NCBI RefSeq assembly: GCF_000283515.1
Contig: NC_015976.1
Location: 1,488,001 to 1,552,000, forward strand
Source: Sphingobium sp. SYK-6
GTDB lineage: Bacteria; Pseudomonadota; Alphaproteobacteria; Sphingomonadales; Sphingomonadaceae
Direction: 5' to 3'
DNA length: 64,000 nucleotides
This document shows, piece after piece, positions 9,226-18,225 of the stretch. A model generated the notes under the pieces. It was not told where the DNA came from and ran no database searches. It saw nothing but the letters and a program-made list of their open reading frames with translations. Positions within the stretch are counted from its first letter, which is position 1, and each line of letters begins with the position of its first letter. The translations under genes and the position numbers were made by a program.

Positions 9226-10775
9226 TCGATCCGTCCCGGAACGATCCCGAAGTGCCTCCCGGCGAGGGACCGGACCGGGCCGTGCTGCCGATCGACATCC
9301 CCTATGGCTTCGCGCGCCGGCACGGCGTGGTCATCACCTCGCTGGCGACCGGCGACGACCCTGCCGAGCGGATCACGATCGCCTTGCGCGAAGGCGCGGA
9401 CCCGCGCGTGCTCGTGGAGGTGCGGCGGCATCTGGCGCGCAGCTTCGACGTGACCATCGCCAGCGCGCAGGCCTTCGAGAAGCATCTCTCCGACCATTAT
9501 GCGATGGAAGGCTCGGCCGCCGCCATGGCCGGATCGCTGGCCATGGGCGGGGACGATCTCGATTTCATCGCCGGCGACCTGCCGACCGCCGAGGACCTGC
9601 TGGACAGCGGCGACGACGCGCCCGCCATCCGCCTCATCAACGGCATCATCGCGGAAGCCGCGCGGCAGGGCGTCTCCGACATCCATATCGAGCCCTATGA
9701 GACCGGCCTCGTGGTGCGCATGCGCATGGACGGCGTGCTGCGCGAGACGCTGCGCATGCCGGCCCATGTCGCGCCCGTGGTGGTCAGCCGCGTCAAGGTC
9801 ATGGCCCGGCTGGACATCGCCGAGCGGCGCGTGCCGCAGGACGGGCGCATCGGCCTGACGCTCGGCGGCAAGATGCTGGACGTGCGCGTCTCCACGCTGC
9901 CGAGCCGGGCAGGCGAACGCGTGGTGCTGCGTATTCTGGACAAGGAGAATGCGGGCATCTCGCTCGATATTCTCGGCCTCACCGGCATCGCCGACTCCGT
10001 CTTCCGCAGCGCGCTGGGCGAGCCCAACGGCATCATCCTCGTCACCGGCCCGACCGGCAGCGGCAAGACGACGACGCTTTATGCCGGGCTGCGCCAGCTC
10101 AATGACGGCAGCCGCAACATCCTCACGGTCGAGGACCCGGTGGAATATGCCATCGAAGGTGTCGGGCAGACGCAGGTGAACGCCAAGGTGGGCCTTTCCT
10201 TCGCGGCGGGGCTGCGCGCCATCCTGCGGCAGGACCCGGACGTGGTGATGGTCGGCGAAATCCGCGACCGGGAGACGGCCGAGATCGCGGTGCAGGCATC
10301 GCTCACCGGCCATCTCGTGCTCTCCACCGTGCACACCAATGATGCGGTGGGCGCGATCACGCGCATGCGCGACATGAAAGTGGAGCCCTTCCTGCTCGCT
10401 TCCACCCTGCGCGCGGTGATCGCGCAGCGGCTGGTGCGGCGGCTGTGCCCCCATTGCCGCGAACAGGTGCAGGCGGACAAGTCGGTCAGCGCGCTGCTCG
10501 GCATCGACGAAGGCGCGCTCATCTACCGTCCGCGCGGTTGCGAGCACTGCACCGGCAGCGGCTACAAGGGCCGCGTCGGCGTGTTCGAGGCGATCCGCGT
10601 CGACGACACCATCCGCCGGATGATCAACGAGGGCGGCGATGAATCGCTGATCGCTCGCCATGCCTTCCTCCATGCGCCCAATCTCGTCTCCTCGGCGCGG
10701 GCGCTGGTGCTGGGCGGCGAGACGAGCGCGGAGGAAGCGATCCGGATCTCGCGCCGCGAAACGATCGATGCCTGA
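9222..10775 (+). CDS. gspE: Type II secretion system ATPase GspE
   Basis: Cytoplasmic hexameric ATPase that powers pseudopilus assembly. The N-terminal GspL-binding domain covers about residues 20-120. The ATPase core has Walker A GPTGSGKTTT (about 276-285), Asp box TVEDPVEYAIEG, Walker B-type RQDPDVVMVGEIRD and His box GHLVLSTVHTND. A zinc-type four-cysteine insert is visible (CPHC at about 409-412, CEHC at about 440-443). The start overlaps gspD; the stop overlaps gspF by 8 bp. Confidence 0.97.
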   Translation: MIDPSRNDPEVPPGEGPDRAVLPIDIPYGFARRHGVVITSLATGDDPAERITIALREGADPRVLVEVRRHLARSFDVTIASAQAFEKHLSDHYAMEGSAAAMAGSLAMGGDDLDFIAGDLPTAEDLLDSGDDAPAIRLINGIIAEAARQGVSDIHIEPYETGLVVRMRMDGVLRETLRMPAHVAPVVVSRVKVMARLDIAERRVPQDGRIGLTLGGKMLDVRVSTLPSRAGERVVLRILDKENAGISLDILGLTGIADSVFRSALGEPNGIILVTGPTGSGKTTTLYAGLRQLNDGSRNILTVEDPVEYAIEGVGQTQVNAKVGLSFAAGLRAILRQDPDVVMVGEIRDRETAEIAVQASLTGHLVLSTVHTNDAVGAITRMRDMKVEPFLLASTLRAVIAQRLVRRLCPHCREQVQADKSVSALLGIDEGALIYRPRGCEHCTGSGYKGRVGVFEAIRVDDTIRRMINEGGDESLIARHAFLHAPNLVSSARALVLGGETSAEEAIRISRRETIDA

Positions 10776-12024
10776 ATTCGACTATGTGGTGATCGACGGC
10801 TCCGGGCGGGAGAAGCGCGGGCTGCTGCGGGCGGATTCGATGAACGACGCGCGCGATGCGCTGGCCGCGAAGAAGCTGTTCGTGGTGCGGATCGCGGAAG
10901 GGCGCGGGGCGAGCCGTGGCGCCGCCGAGGCGGGGAAGGGGCGCGCGCTCTCCGGCCGCAGCCTGTTCACGCTGGAGCGCAACCGCCTCTCGACCAAGGA
11001 CCTCACGCTGTTCACGCGGCAGCTCTCGACGCTGGCGCAGGTCTCCCCGCTGGAGGAAGCGCTGCGCACCATCACGCGCCAGAGCGAGAAGCAGCATGTG
11101 CGCGACATCGTCTCGCGCGTGCATTCCGGCGTGGTCGAAGGACGCAGCCTCGGCGAGGCGATGGCCACCGAGCCCAGGAGCTTCCCGGGCCTCTATCGCG
11201 CGATGATCGCCGCCGGCGAACGCTCCGGGAGCCTGCCCGCCTTGACCGAGCGGCTCGCCCTGCTGCTCGAACGGCAATCGGAAATGCGCTCCAAGATGCT
11301 GACGGCGCTGGCTTATCCCACCGTGCTCGCGGTGTTCGCGGTGATCGTGGTGGTGTCGCTCATGATCTTCGTCGTGCCGCTGGTGGTGGAGCAGTTCGAT
11401 ACGCTGGGGCAGCAACTGCCGCTGCTCACGCGGATCGTCATGGGCATTTCCAATGTGCTGGCGCGCTGGTGGTGGGCGATCCTGATCGTCCTGGGATTGC
11501 TGGGCTTCCTCGGCTGGCGCGCGCTGCGCAACGAGGCGGTGCGCCTGCAGGCGGACGGCATGCTGCTGCGGACGCCGTTTCTGGGCCGGCTGCTGCGCGA
11601 TCTCCATGCCGCGCGCATGGCGCGCACGCTCGCCACCATGGTCGAGAGCCGGCTGCCGGTGATGGAAGGGCTCGCGCTCACCGTGCCGACCGTCCATAAT
11701 CGCGTGCTGCGCGCGGCGACGGCGGAGATCGTCGAGGCCGTGCGCGGTGGCGGCAGTCTCTCGGCAGCGATGCGCCGGGCGGACGTCTTCCCGCCCTTGC
11801 TCGTCTATCTCGCCGCCAGCGGCGAGAGCGCGGGCCAGCTCGACCTCATGCTGGAGCGGGCCGCCGATTATCTGGAACGCGAGTTCGACGGCTTCACCGC
11901 CGCCGCGCTTTCCATGCTGGAGCCGCTGATCATCATCGTCATGGGTGGTATCGTGGCGATCATCATTCTCTCGATTCTGCTGCCGATCATGCAGCTGCAG
12001 AATCTCACAGGTGCCGGAGTCTGA
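10768..12024 (+). CDS. gspF: Type II secretion system inner membrane platform protein GspF
   Basis: Polytopic platform protein joining the ATPase to the pseudopilus. From ATG 10768 it reads MPEFDYVVIDGSGREKRG, the usual GspF opening, and gives 418 residues. It has two copies of the T2SSF domain (LTLFTRQLSTLAQVSPLEEAL, then ARMARTLATMVESRLPVMEG) and three hydrophobic segments near residues 190-215, 235-260 and 390-412. The start lies inside the end of gspE. Confidence 0.96.
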   Translation: MPEFDYVVIDGSGREKRGLLRADSMNDARDALAAKKLFVVRIAEGRGASRGAAEAGKGRALSGRSLFTLERNRLSTKDLTLFTRQLSTLAQVSPLEEALRTITRQSEKQHVRDIVSRVHSGVVEGRSLGEAMATEPRSFPGLYRAMIAAGERSGSLPALTERLALLLERQSEMRSKMLTALAYPTVLAVFAVIVVVSLMIFVVPLVVEQFDTLGQQLPLLTRIVMGISNVLARWWWAILIVLGLLGFLGWRALRNEAVRLQADGMLLRTPFLGRLLRDLHAARMARTLATMVESRLPVMEGLALTVPTVHNRVLRAATAEIVEAVRGGGSLSAAMRRADVFPPLLVYLAASGESAGQLDLMLERAADYLEREFDGFTAAALSMLEPLIIIVMGGIVAIIILSILLPIMQLQNLTGAGV

Positions 12025-12028
12025 CATC

Positions 12029-12556
12029 ATGAACGCCGCTCAATCCGACCATGCCGCACAAACCCTCCCGATCTCCCCGCGCGCGTCGGGGCTGCCGGAA
12101 GCGATGGCGCGATCCCTCGCCGGGCGACTGAAGCGGGGCGGGGAACAGGGCTTCACCCTGATCGAGCTGCTGGTCGTGATCGTCATCATCGGCCTGCTCG
12201 GCACCATCGTCGCCATCAACGTGTTCGGCGCGCTCGGCACCAGCAATGTCGCCAAGGCCAAGGCGGACATCGCCACGCTGGAATCCGCACTGGAACAGTA
12301 TCGGCTCGACAATCTCACTTATCCGAGCAGCAGCGACGGCCTCAATGCGCTGCTCTCGCCGCCGCCGGGCCTGATGCAGCCCGAGCGCTACCGGCAGGGC
12401 GGCTATATCAAGAAGCTGCCCAACGACCCCTGGAACCGGCCGTATCAATATGCCGCGCCGGGCCGTCGCGGGCCGTTCGACGTCTATTCGCTCGGCGCGG
12501 ATGGCCAGAGCGGCGGCGATGGCGAGAATGCGGACATCTATTCGAGCGATCTCTAG
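12029..12556 (+). CDS. gspG: Major pseudopilin GspG
   Basis: Major subunit of the secretion pseudopilus. It carries a type III signal with cleavage at G-FTLIELLVVIVIIGLLG and the calcium-loop/C-terminal pattern LPNDPWNRPYQY...YSLGADGQSGGDGENADI. From ATG 12029 the leader would be 41 residues, long for a prepilin. An internal ATG at 12104 (MARSLAGRLKRGGEQG), preceded by GGAAG, gives a more usual leader and may be the true start. Confidence 0.94.
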   Translation: MNAAQSDHAAQTLPISPRASGLPEAMARSLAGRLKRGGEQGFTLIELLVVIVIIGLLGTIVAINVFGALGTSNVAKAKADIATLESALEQYRLDNLTYPSSSDGLNALLSPPPGLMQPERYRQGGYIKKLPNDPWNRPYQYAAPGRRGPFDVYSLGADGQSGGDGENADIYSSDL

Positions 12557-12599
12557 GCCCGCGCGGCGGATCGGCGCGCGCCGGAAGGATGCACGGGAC

Positions 12600-12962
12600 A
12601 TGATGCGGAGCGGCCAGCGCGGCTTCACCCTGCTCGAGATGCTGGTCGCGCTCACGATCTTCAGCATCGCCGGGCTCGCGCTCGTGCGGCTGCAGGCGGT
12701 CTCGGCCCGCACCTCGGTCGATCTGCGCACGCGGACCCTTGCGCAGATCGTGGCGCGCAATCTCATGGTGGAGCGCCTGACCGACCCCGCAGCGCCTGCG
12801 CTCGGCACGAGCGAAGGCACGGCGGAGAATGCCGGCGCGCAGTGGCGCTGGGCGCAGCAGGTGGAGGAAGGCGACGAAGGCAGGCTCGTCGTCATCACCC
12901 TGCGGGTCGATGGCGGGCCGGGCCAGTCCCCGGCAGTGCTCACCTTCGGTCGCGCGAAATGA
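12600..12962 (+). CDS. gspI: Minor pseudopilin GspI
   Basis: Minor pseudopilin, 120 residues from ATG 12600 (a second ATG follows at once). The short leader MMRSGQRG precedes FTLLEMLVALTIFSIAGLAL, with Glu at position +5. The following LAQIVARNLMVERLTD is typical of GspI. Members I, J and K form the tip complex of the pseudopilus. Its stop overlaps the next gene (ATGA). Here gspI precedes gspH, the reverse of the textbook G-H-I order. Confidence 0.85.
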   Translation: MMRSGQRGFTLLEMLVALTIFSIAGLALVRLQAVSARTSVDLRTRTLAQIVARNLMVERLTDPAAPALGTSEGTAENAGAQWRWAQQVEEGDEGRLVVITLRVDGGPGQSPAVLTFGRAK

Positions 12963-13456
12963 GGACGCGCCGTCCCGGCACAGGGCGCGCGTGCGCCTCC
13001 GCACCCCGGTTCGGCGCGGCGCAGCAGGGCTTCACGCTGGTCGAGCTGATGGTCGTGATCGTCATCATCGGCCTCATGTCCGGCGCGGTGGTGCTCACCA
13101 TGGCCGATCCTCGGGGGCGCATTTCCGGGGATATCGATCGCTTCGCCGGGCGCGTGCGCGCCGCGCGCGACGATGCCGTCATCAGCGGGCGGGCGGTTGC
13201 GCTGTGGGTCTCGCCGACTGCCTATGGGTTCGAGCAGCGCGCACGCGGGCAATGGCAACCGGTGCGGGAAGGGCCGCTGGCCTCGCAGGACTGGTCCGGC
13301 GGCGCCAGCGCGGACCTCGGTTCGGCGGGGCAGGCCCGCATCGTGTTCGACAGCGTCGGCCGCGCCGACCAGCCGCTGCGGTTCGTGCTGCGGCGCGACG
13401 ACCAGCAAGTAACGCTGCGCATGGACCTCGACGGGAATGTGAGCAGTGGTGACTGA
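12959..13456 (+). CDS. gspH: Minor pseudopilin GspH
   Basis: Minor pseudopilin, 165 residues. The leader MRTRRPGTGRACASAPRF...QQG is followed by FTLVELMVVIVIIGLMSGAV and then a small beta-rich domain (FAGRVRAARDDAVISGRAVALWV). That pattern is characteristic of GspH/FimT proteins. It starts within the gspI stop and overlaps gspJ by 11 bp. Confidence 0.85.
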   Translation: MRTRRPGTGRACASAPRFGAAQQGFTLVELMVVIVIIGLMSGAVVLTMADPRGRISGDIDRFAGRVRAARDDAVISGRAVALWVSPTAYGFEQRARGQWQPVREGPLASQDWSGGASADLGSAGQARIVFDSVGRADQPLRFVLRRDDQQVTLRMDLDGNVSSGD

Positions 13457-14123
13457 GCCGGGTCCACAGCTTGCGCCCGGACGGCGGGACAGCGGCTTCA
13501 CGCTGATCGAGCTGCTCGTCGCGGTGATGATCTTCGCGATGCTGGCGACGGCTGGCGTCGCCCTGCTGCGCAGCAGCGTGGACGGGCAGGCGGCGGTGCG
13601 GACGCATCTGGACGCGCTGGCCGACGTGCAGCGCGGCCTCGCCACGCTCGACGCGGATCTCTCGCAGGCCGTGGTGCGGATCAGCCGGACGGATGCCGGC
13701 ACGCTCGCGCCGGTCTTCTTCGGGCGGGCGGCGCAGGGGGATGAGCCGCTCATGCAGTTCGTGCGCGACGGCTGGGCCAATCCCGGCACGCTGCGCCGCC
13801 CCAGTCTGCAGAAAGTCGAATATTGGTGGCGGGACGGGCGGCTCGAACGGATCGGCTATGCAGCGGTGGACGGCGCGCCGGCGCCCGAGCCGGCCGTGCT
13901 GTTCGACGACGTGACGGCACTGACGCTGCGCTATCGCGCGCGCAACGGCGCCTGGCTGGAGCGCTGGGCGCCCGCACGACCGATCGACATGCCGACCGCC
14001 GTCGAGATCGCGCTCACGCGGCGCAACGCGGCGCCGCTGACGCTGCGCTTCCTCGTCGGCACGGCGATGAGCCAGCCGCCCGTCGACGACGCCGCAGCCG
14101 GAGGCCTTGCCGATGGTCAATGA
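13446..14123 (+). CDS. gspJ: Minor pseudopilin GspJ
   Basis: Minor pseudopilin of the tip complex, 225 residues, starting at one of two adjacent GTG codons. The leader ends DSG, then FTLIELLVAVMIFAMLATAG. The body has the GspJ pattern LDADLSQAVVR...VEYWWRDGRLERI...ALTLRYRARNG. It overlaps gspH upstream and gspK downstream. Confidence 0.87.
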   Translation: MVTEPGPQLAPGRRDSGFTLIELLVAVMIFAMLATAGVALLRSSVDGQAAVRTHLDALADVQRGLATLDADLSQAVVRISRTDAGTLAPVFFGRAAQGDEPLMQFVRDGWANPGTLRRPSLQKVEYWWRDGRLERIGYAAVDGAPAPEPAVLFDDVTALTLRYRARNGAWLERWAPARPIDMPTAVEIALTRRNAAPLTLRFLVGTAMSQPPVDDAAAGGLADGQ

Positions 14124-15129
14124 GCGCGCATCCGAGCGCGGGGCGGCACTGCTCACCGTGCTGCTGCTGGTGGCGATCCTCTCGGTCATCACGGCGGTCG
14201 CGCTCGAGCGGCTGACGCTGGCCAGCCGCATGACCCGCAACATCGTCTCCGCAGATCAGGGCCGCGCCTATCTGCTGACGGCCGAGCAGATGGCGGCGAT
14301 GCGCGTGAGCGACCTTGTCGCGATGCGGCCGGACCGCACCACGCTGGAAGGCGGATGGCTGGGGCGCGATCAGGTGATCGCCGTGCCCGGCGGCACGGTG
14401 ACGGCGCGCATCATCGACCGGGGCAACTGCTTCAACCTCAACAGCCTCGTGAAAGGCCCGGACGACGGCGCCGACGAGGCGGCTTTCTCCGGGGAGGAGA
14501 CGCTGGTGGCGCGGCCGGAAGGCATCGAGCAGTTCGCCGGCCTCATGCGCCTGCTCGGCATCGAGCATGGCACGGCGCTGCAAGTGGCGATTACGGCGGC
14601 GGACTGGATCGACAGCGATTCAACGCCCGGCAATGGCGGGGCCGAGGACCAGTTCTATGCGGGCTTCTCGCCGCCCTATCGCGCGGCCAACATGCTGATG
14701 GCGGACCCGAGCGAACTGCTGATGGTGGGGGCCGTCACCCCGGAAATCTACCAGCGCCTGCGCCCCTGGATCTGCGCGCTGCCGACGACGGCGCTTTCGC
14801 CCATCAACGTGAACACGCTGCTGCCGGGGCAAGCGGTGCTGCTCGCCATGCTCGCGCCCGAAGCGCTGGGGCTCGAGCAGGCCCGGCAGGTGCTGGCGCA
14901 GCGGCCGGTTGGAGGCTATGGCAGCCTCGTGACGTTCCGGAGCCTGCCGGCACTGGCAAGGCTCAATCTGTCCGATTCCGCCTGGGAGCAGCTGGCGCAG
15001 AAGACACGCTGGTTCGAAGTGGCGCTGAGGGCCGATCTCGGGGGAGACACGGTGGAAGAGATTGTGCTGATCGATGCGGGACGTAGGCCGGCGCGGCTCG
15101 TGCGCCGCCAGTGGGGCGAGGATTCTTGA
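14113..15129 (+). CDS. gspK: Minor pseudopilin GspK
   Basis: Large minor pseudopilin that caps the pseudopilus. From ATG 14113 it is 338 residues: MVNERASERG, then AALLTVLLLVAILSVITAV. As is usual for GspK, the +5 position is not glutamate. A large alpha domain follows (NCFNLNSLVKGP, ADWIDSDSTPGNGGAEDQFY, SPINVNTLLPGQA) that would carry the calcium sites. An in-frame TTG lies 6 bp upstream. Confidence 0.93.
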   Translation: MVNERASERGAALLTVLLLVAILSVITAVALERLTLASRMTRNIVSADQGRAYLLTAEQMAAMRVSDLVAMRPDRTTLEGGWLGRDQVIAVPGGTVTARIIDRGNCFNLNSLVKGPDDGADEAAFSGEETLVARPEGIEQFAGLMRLLGIEHGTALQVAITAADWIDSDSTPGNGGAEDQFYAGFSPPYRAANMLMADPSELLMVGAVTPEIYQRLRPWICALPTTALSPINVNTLLPGQAVLLAMLAPEALGLEQARQVLAQRPVGGYGSLVTFRSLPALARLNLSDSAWEQLAQKTRWFEVALRADLGGDTVEEIVLIDAGRRPARLVRRQWGEDS

Positions 15130-16241
15130 GACACGACTATATCATCCTTCTGCCGCCCGAACGGGACGCGTCGCCGCTCTGGTATCGCGTCGCCGATGAC
15201 AGGATCGTGCGGCGCGGGCGCGGCACCGAGTGGCTGCCACCCGATCAGGCCGACGAGCCGGAGGCGGGCATCGGCGAGGTCATGCTGGTGCTGCCGCCGC
15301 AGGCCACCACGCTGCACTGGATCGCCTGCCCGGGCATGACGCCCCGGCAGGGCGCGGCCGCGGCGCGGCTGATGGCGCTGCAGGCAAGCATCGGCGAGCC
15401 GGACCAGCTCCACGCGGCAGTCGCGGCCAATGACGATCCCGACGCGCCGCATGTCGTGGCGGTGACGAGCCAGAGCGCGATGACGCACTGGCTGGACTGG
15501 GCCGCGACACATGGCGTCGGTCGGGCGAGCATCGTGCCCTCGGCCCTGTTGCTGCCCGGACCGGCAAGCGGGTTCGTGCGCGGGCAGGTCGGGGCCGGCG
15601 AGGTCGTGCGCGGCGTCGACACGGCGTTCGACGGCGAGGAAGTGATCGCTCCGCTGATCATCGGCGATGCGCCGGTGACGCCGGTGTCCGACGAGGAAGT
15701 GGACGCGGCTCTGCTCTCGGCGCTCGACGAACCGCCGCTCGACCTGCGGCAGGGCAATTTCGCGCGGCGCGCGCCGGCACTGATCGATTCCGCGCGGATG
15801 CGGCGCATCGGTCTGCTGCTCGGGCTCACGGGCCTGTGCATGCTGCTCGTCTCTCTCGTGACCATCATCCGCTTGAATGCCGAATCCTCGCGGCTGGACG
15901 CGCAGACCGTGGAACTGGCCCGCACGATCGATCCCTCCGTGAGCGACCCGGACATGGCGGACGGGCGCATGACGGCGCTGCTCGCCGCCCGGGGCGGGCG
16001 GGGCGGCTTCACCGGCATGATGGCCGGGCTGATGGCCGCGATGCAGGCCAATGCCAATGTCGTGCTCACCAATGTCAATCAGGGCGGGGATGGAACGCTG
16101 CGCGTCCAGCTCGCCGCCGTCCGCGCCGAGGACATCAACGACGTGCTCATCGCCATACAGGAAGCGGGCTGGCGGATCAGCGCCAACGCGGTACAGCAAC
16201 GGGGCGGCCGTGTGATCGCCGATATCATGGTGGTGCGCTGA
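15126..16241 (+). CDS. gspL: Type II secretion system protein GspL
   Basis: Inner-membrane protein whose actin-like cytoplasmic domain binds GspE. The TTG at 15126 is chosen because GGGGCGAGGA lies just upstream and TTGA overlaps the gspK stop; an in-frame GTG at 15111 is the alternative. The cytoplasmic domain spans about residues 1-215. One transmembrane helix follows (IGLLLGLTGLCMLLVSLVTI, about 228-247), then a periplasmic ferredoxin-like domain. Confidence 0.85.
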   Translation: MRHDYIILLPPERDASPLWYRVADDRIVRRGRGTEWLPPDQADEPEAGIGEVMLVLPPQATTLHWIACPGMTPRQGAAAARLMALQASIGEPDQLHAAVAANDDPDAPHVVAVTSQSAMTHWLDWAATHGVGRASIVPSALLLPGPASGFVRGQVGAGEVVRGVDTAFDGEEVIAPLIIGDAPVTPVSDEEVDAALLSALDEPPLDLRQGNFARRAPALIDSARMRRIGLLLGLTGLCMLLVSLVTIIRLNAESSRLDAQTVELARTIDPSVSDPDMADGRMTALLAARGGRGGFTGMMAGLMAAMQANANVVLTNVNQGGDGTLRVQLAAVRAEDINDVLIAIQEAGWRISANAVQQRGGRVIADIMVVR

Positions 16242-16723
16242 TGTTGCAGGCTATGCGGGCATGGTGGGCCAACCACAGCGAGCGCGAGCAGCGCTTCATG
16301 GTGGTGCTGGGCGTCATCGCATTCGTGATCTTCCTCTGGCTGGGCGTGCTGCGGCCGATCGGCGGGGCGCTCTCGGCGGGCTGGGAGCGGCAGCGGCTGG
16401 CGCTCGACCGCTATGCCTCCGTGCGCGACAAGGTGGCGGAACTGCGCCAGCGCCCGGCCGAGCGCCAGCAGGCGGACCGCGTGCCGCTCGATCAGCTCGT
16501 CGGCCAGAGCGCGGCGGAAGCGGGCTTCACGCTCGACCGCGCGACGCTGCAGGGCGAGGGGCGCATGTCGATCAACATGGGATCGGCCCGGGTCGGCCCG
16601 CTCCTCCAGTGGATATCGACGCTGGAGCAGGCCGGCGTGATGGTGCAGACGATCAGCATCGTGCCCGGCGCGGCCGAAGGCACGGTCGCCGTCCAGGCGG
16701 TGCTCGAGGAGATCAGGCCATGA
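16241..16723 (+). CDS. gspM: Type II secretion system protein GspM
   Basis: Bitopic inner-membrane partner of GspL, 160 residues. The short cytoplasmic start MLQAMRAWWANHSEREQRF leads into a transmembrane helix (MVVLGVIAFVIFLWLGVL). A periplasmic coiled coil and ferredoxin-like domain (LLQWISTLEQAGVMVQTISI) follow. Its ATG shares a base with the gspL stop, and its stop overlaps the gspN start. Confidence 0.9.
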   Translation: MLQAMRAWWANHSEREQRFMVVLGVIAFVIFLWLGVLRPIGGALSAGWERQRLALDRYASVRDKVAELRQRPAERQQADRVPLDQLVGQSAAEAGFTLDRATLQGEGRMSINMGSARVGPLLQWISTLEQAGVMVQTISIVPGAAEGTVAVQAVLEEIRP

Positions 16724-17442
16724 TCGGCTGGACGCGCACCACCCGCGTGAAAATCATGCTGGTGATCATCCTTGCCATCGGCATCCTGATCACCTGGCCG
16801 TTGCGAGCGGCGTTCGGCATCTTCGGGCTCAAGGAAATGGGCGTCGCCGCACGATCCCTGCGCGGGCCGATCTGGTGGGGCGGCGCCGAGGAACTGCAGG
16901 TGCGGGGCGTCAATCTCGGCACGGTCGACGTGTTTCTCAATCCCGTCCAGCTGCTCATCGGGCGCGTGCGCATCGATGTCGCGCGGCGGCGCGGCAATGC
17001 CGACGACATCGCCGGTGCCTTCACGATCGGCTTCGGTCGCCGGGGCATCGATGACGTGACGGGCGCGCTGGCCCTTGCCGCGCCGCTCGCGCCGCTGCCG
17101 GTGAGCCGGGTCGAGTTCGAGGACCTGACCGTCCACTTCACCGGCGGTCTGTGCACGCGCGCGGAAGGGCAGGTGCGCGCCCGCGTGCCCGCCCTCATCA
17201 GCGGCCTTGCGCTGTCCAACGGCTTTTCCGGCCAGGCGCGCTGCGCGGGCGACGTGGTCGAGCTGCCGCTGGCCAGCCAGTCCGGGCAGGAGCAGCTCAA
17301 CATCCGCATCAAGAGCGACGGCAGCTACGAAGCCGCGATGCGCGTGCGCACGAGCGACCCGCTGCTGATTGCCGCGCTGGGCGCCAATGGCTTCCGCCCC
17401 GTGGGCGACGAGCAGATATTGCGGACGGTCGGCCGGTTGTGA
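16720..17442 (+). CDS. gspN: Type II secretion system protein GspN
   Basis: Accessory inner-membrane protein, 240 residues, present in only some type II systems. It has an N-terminal signal-anchor (VKIMLVIILAIGILITWPL). A beta-rich periplasmic part contains the GspN-like stretch ARSLRGPIWWGGAEELQVRG and two cysteines in GGLCTRAEG and QARCAGDV that could pair. Its ATG overlaps the gspM stop and its stop overlaps the peptidase start. Confidence 0.85.
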   Translation: MIGWTRTTRVKIMLVIILAIGILITWPLRAAFGIFGLKEMGVAARSLRGPIWWGGAEELQVRGVNLGTVDVFLNPVQLLIGRVRIDVARRRGNADDIAGAFTIGFGRRGIDDVTGALALAAPLAPLPVSRVEFEDLTVHFTGGLCTRAEGQVRARVPALISGLALSNGFSGQARCAGDVVELPLASQSGQEQLNIRIKSDGSYEAAMRVRTSDPLLIAALGANGFRPVGDEQILRTVGRL

Positions 17443-18203
17443 ATCCCGCCATGCAGGACGGCCTGCGCATCCTGCTCGGCGCGGGGGCGGGCGCGATCAT
17501 CGGCAGCTTCCTCGGCGCGATCGTGACGCGCTGGCCCCGGGGGGAGTCGGTGGTCAGGGGACGATCGCGCTGCGACAGCTGCGGGCGCACCCTGGGACCG
17601 CTGGAGCTGATCCCGCTGCTCGGCGCGCTTCTCGCGCGCGGGCGGTGCAGAAGCTGCGGCGCGCGGATCGACCCGGCCCACATGGTCATGGAAGCGGGCG
17701 CGGCGCTGATCGGCGGTGTCTTGTTCTGGTGGCTGCCGTTGCCCGCTGCGCTGTTCTTCGCCGCCGGCGGCTGGCTGCTGCTGACGCTCGCCATGCTCGA
17801 TGCGCGTCATCACTGGTTGCCGGACGCACTCACATTGCCGCTCGCCGCTCTCGGGCTGACGATCGGCGACTGGTTCCTGCCGGCGAGTTTCGAGGCGCGG
17901 CTGATCGGCGCGGGCGCGGGCTATCTGTGCCTCTTCGCGCTCGCGCTCGCGTATCGACGGACGCGCGGGCGGGAGGGACTGGGACTGGGCGACGCGAAGC
18001 TGCTGGGCGCGCTGGGCGCCTGGCTTGGCTGGCCATCGCTGCCGCTTCTGCTGCTGATCGCCAGCGTGGCGGGGCTGCTCTGGGCCCTGACGCTGAAGCT
18101 GACCGGCCGCGAGATCGATGCCACGACCCGGCTGCCGCTGGGCACGTTCCTTTGCCTCGCGGTCCTGCCGGCTGCCTGGGCGGGGCGGGCGATCGGGCTG
18201 TGA
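17439..18203 (+). CDS. gspO: Prepilin peptidase / N-methyltransferase
   Basis: Membrane aspartyl protease that cleaves and N-methylates the pseudopilins encoded upstream. GTG 17439 overlaps the gspN stop (GTGA); ATG 17451 is the alternative. Visible motifs are GSFLGAIVTRWPRGES, the zinc-binding pair CDSCG/CRSCG in the first loop, the first catalytic Asp in AMLDARHHWLPD and the second in GLGDAKLLGALG. Several transmembrane helices surround these. It is the last gene of the operon and converges on trxC with only 22 bp between. Confidence 0.94.
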   Translation: MNPAMQDGLRILLGAGAGAIIGSFLGAIVTRWPRGESVVRGRSRCDSCGRTLGPLELIPLLGALLARGRCRSCGARIDPAHMVMEAGAALIGGVLFWWLPLPAALFFAAGGWLLLTLAMLDARHHWLPDALTLPLAALGLTIGDWFLPASFEARLIGAGAGYLCLFALALAYRRTRGREGLGLGDAKLLGALGAWLGWPSLPLLLLIASVAGLLWALTLKLTGREIDATTRLPLGTFLCLAVLPAAWAGRAIGL

Positions 18204-18225
18204 CGGGGCGGCGCGCCGGGGCGGG

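Noticed and set aside
12029..15129. Type IV pilus or fimbrial genes
   Set aside because: The prepilin-like proteins are flanked by GspC-F and GspL-N in one operon, so they are pseudopilins of a type II secretion system.
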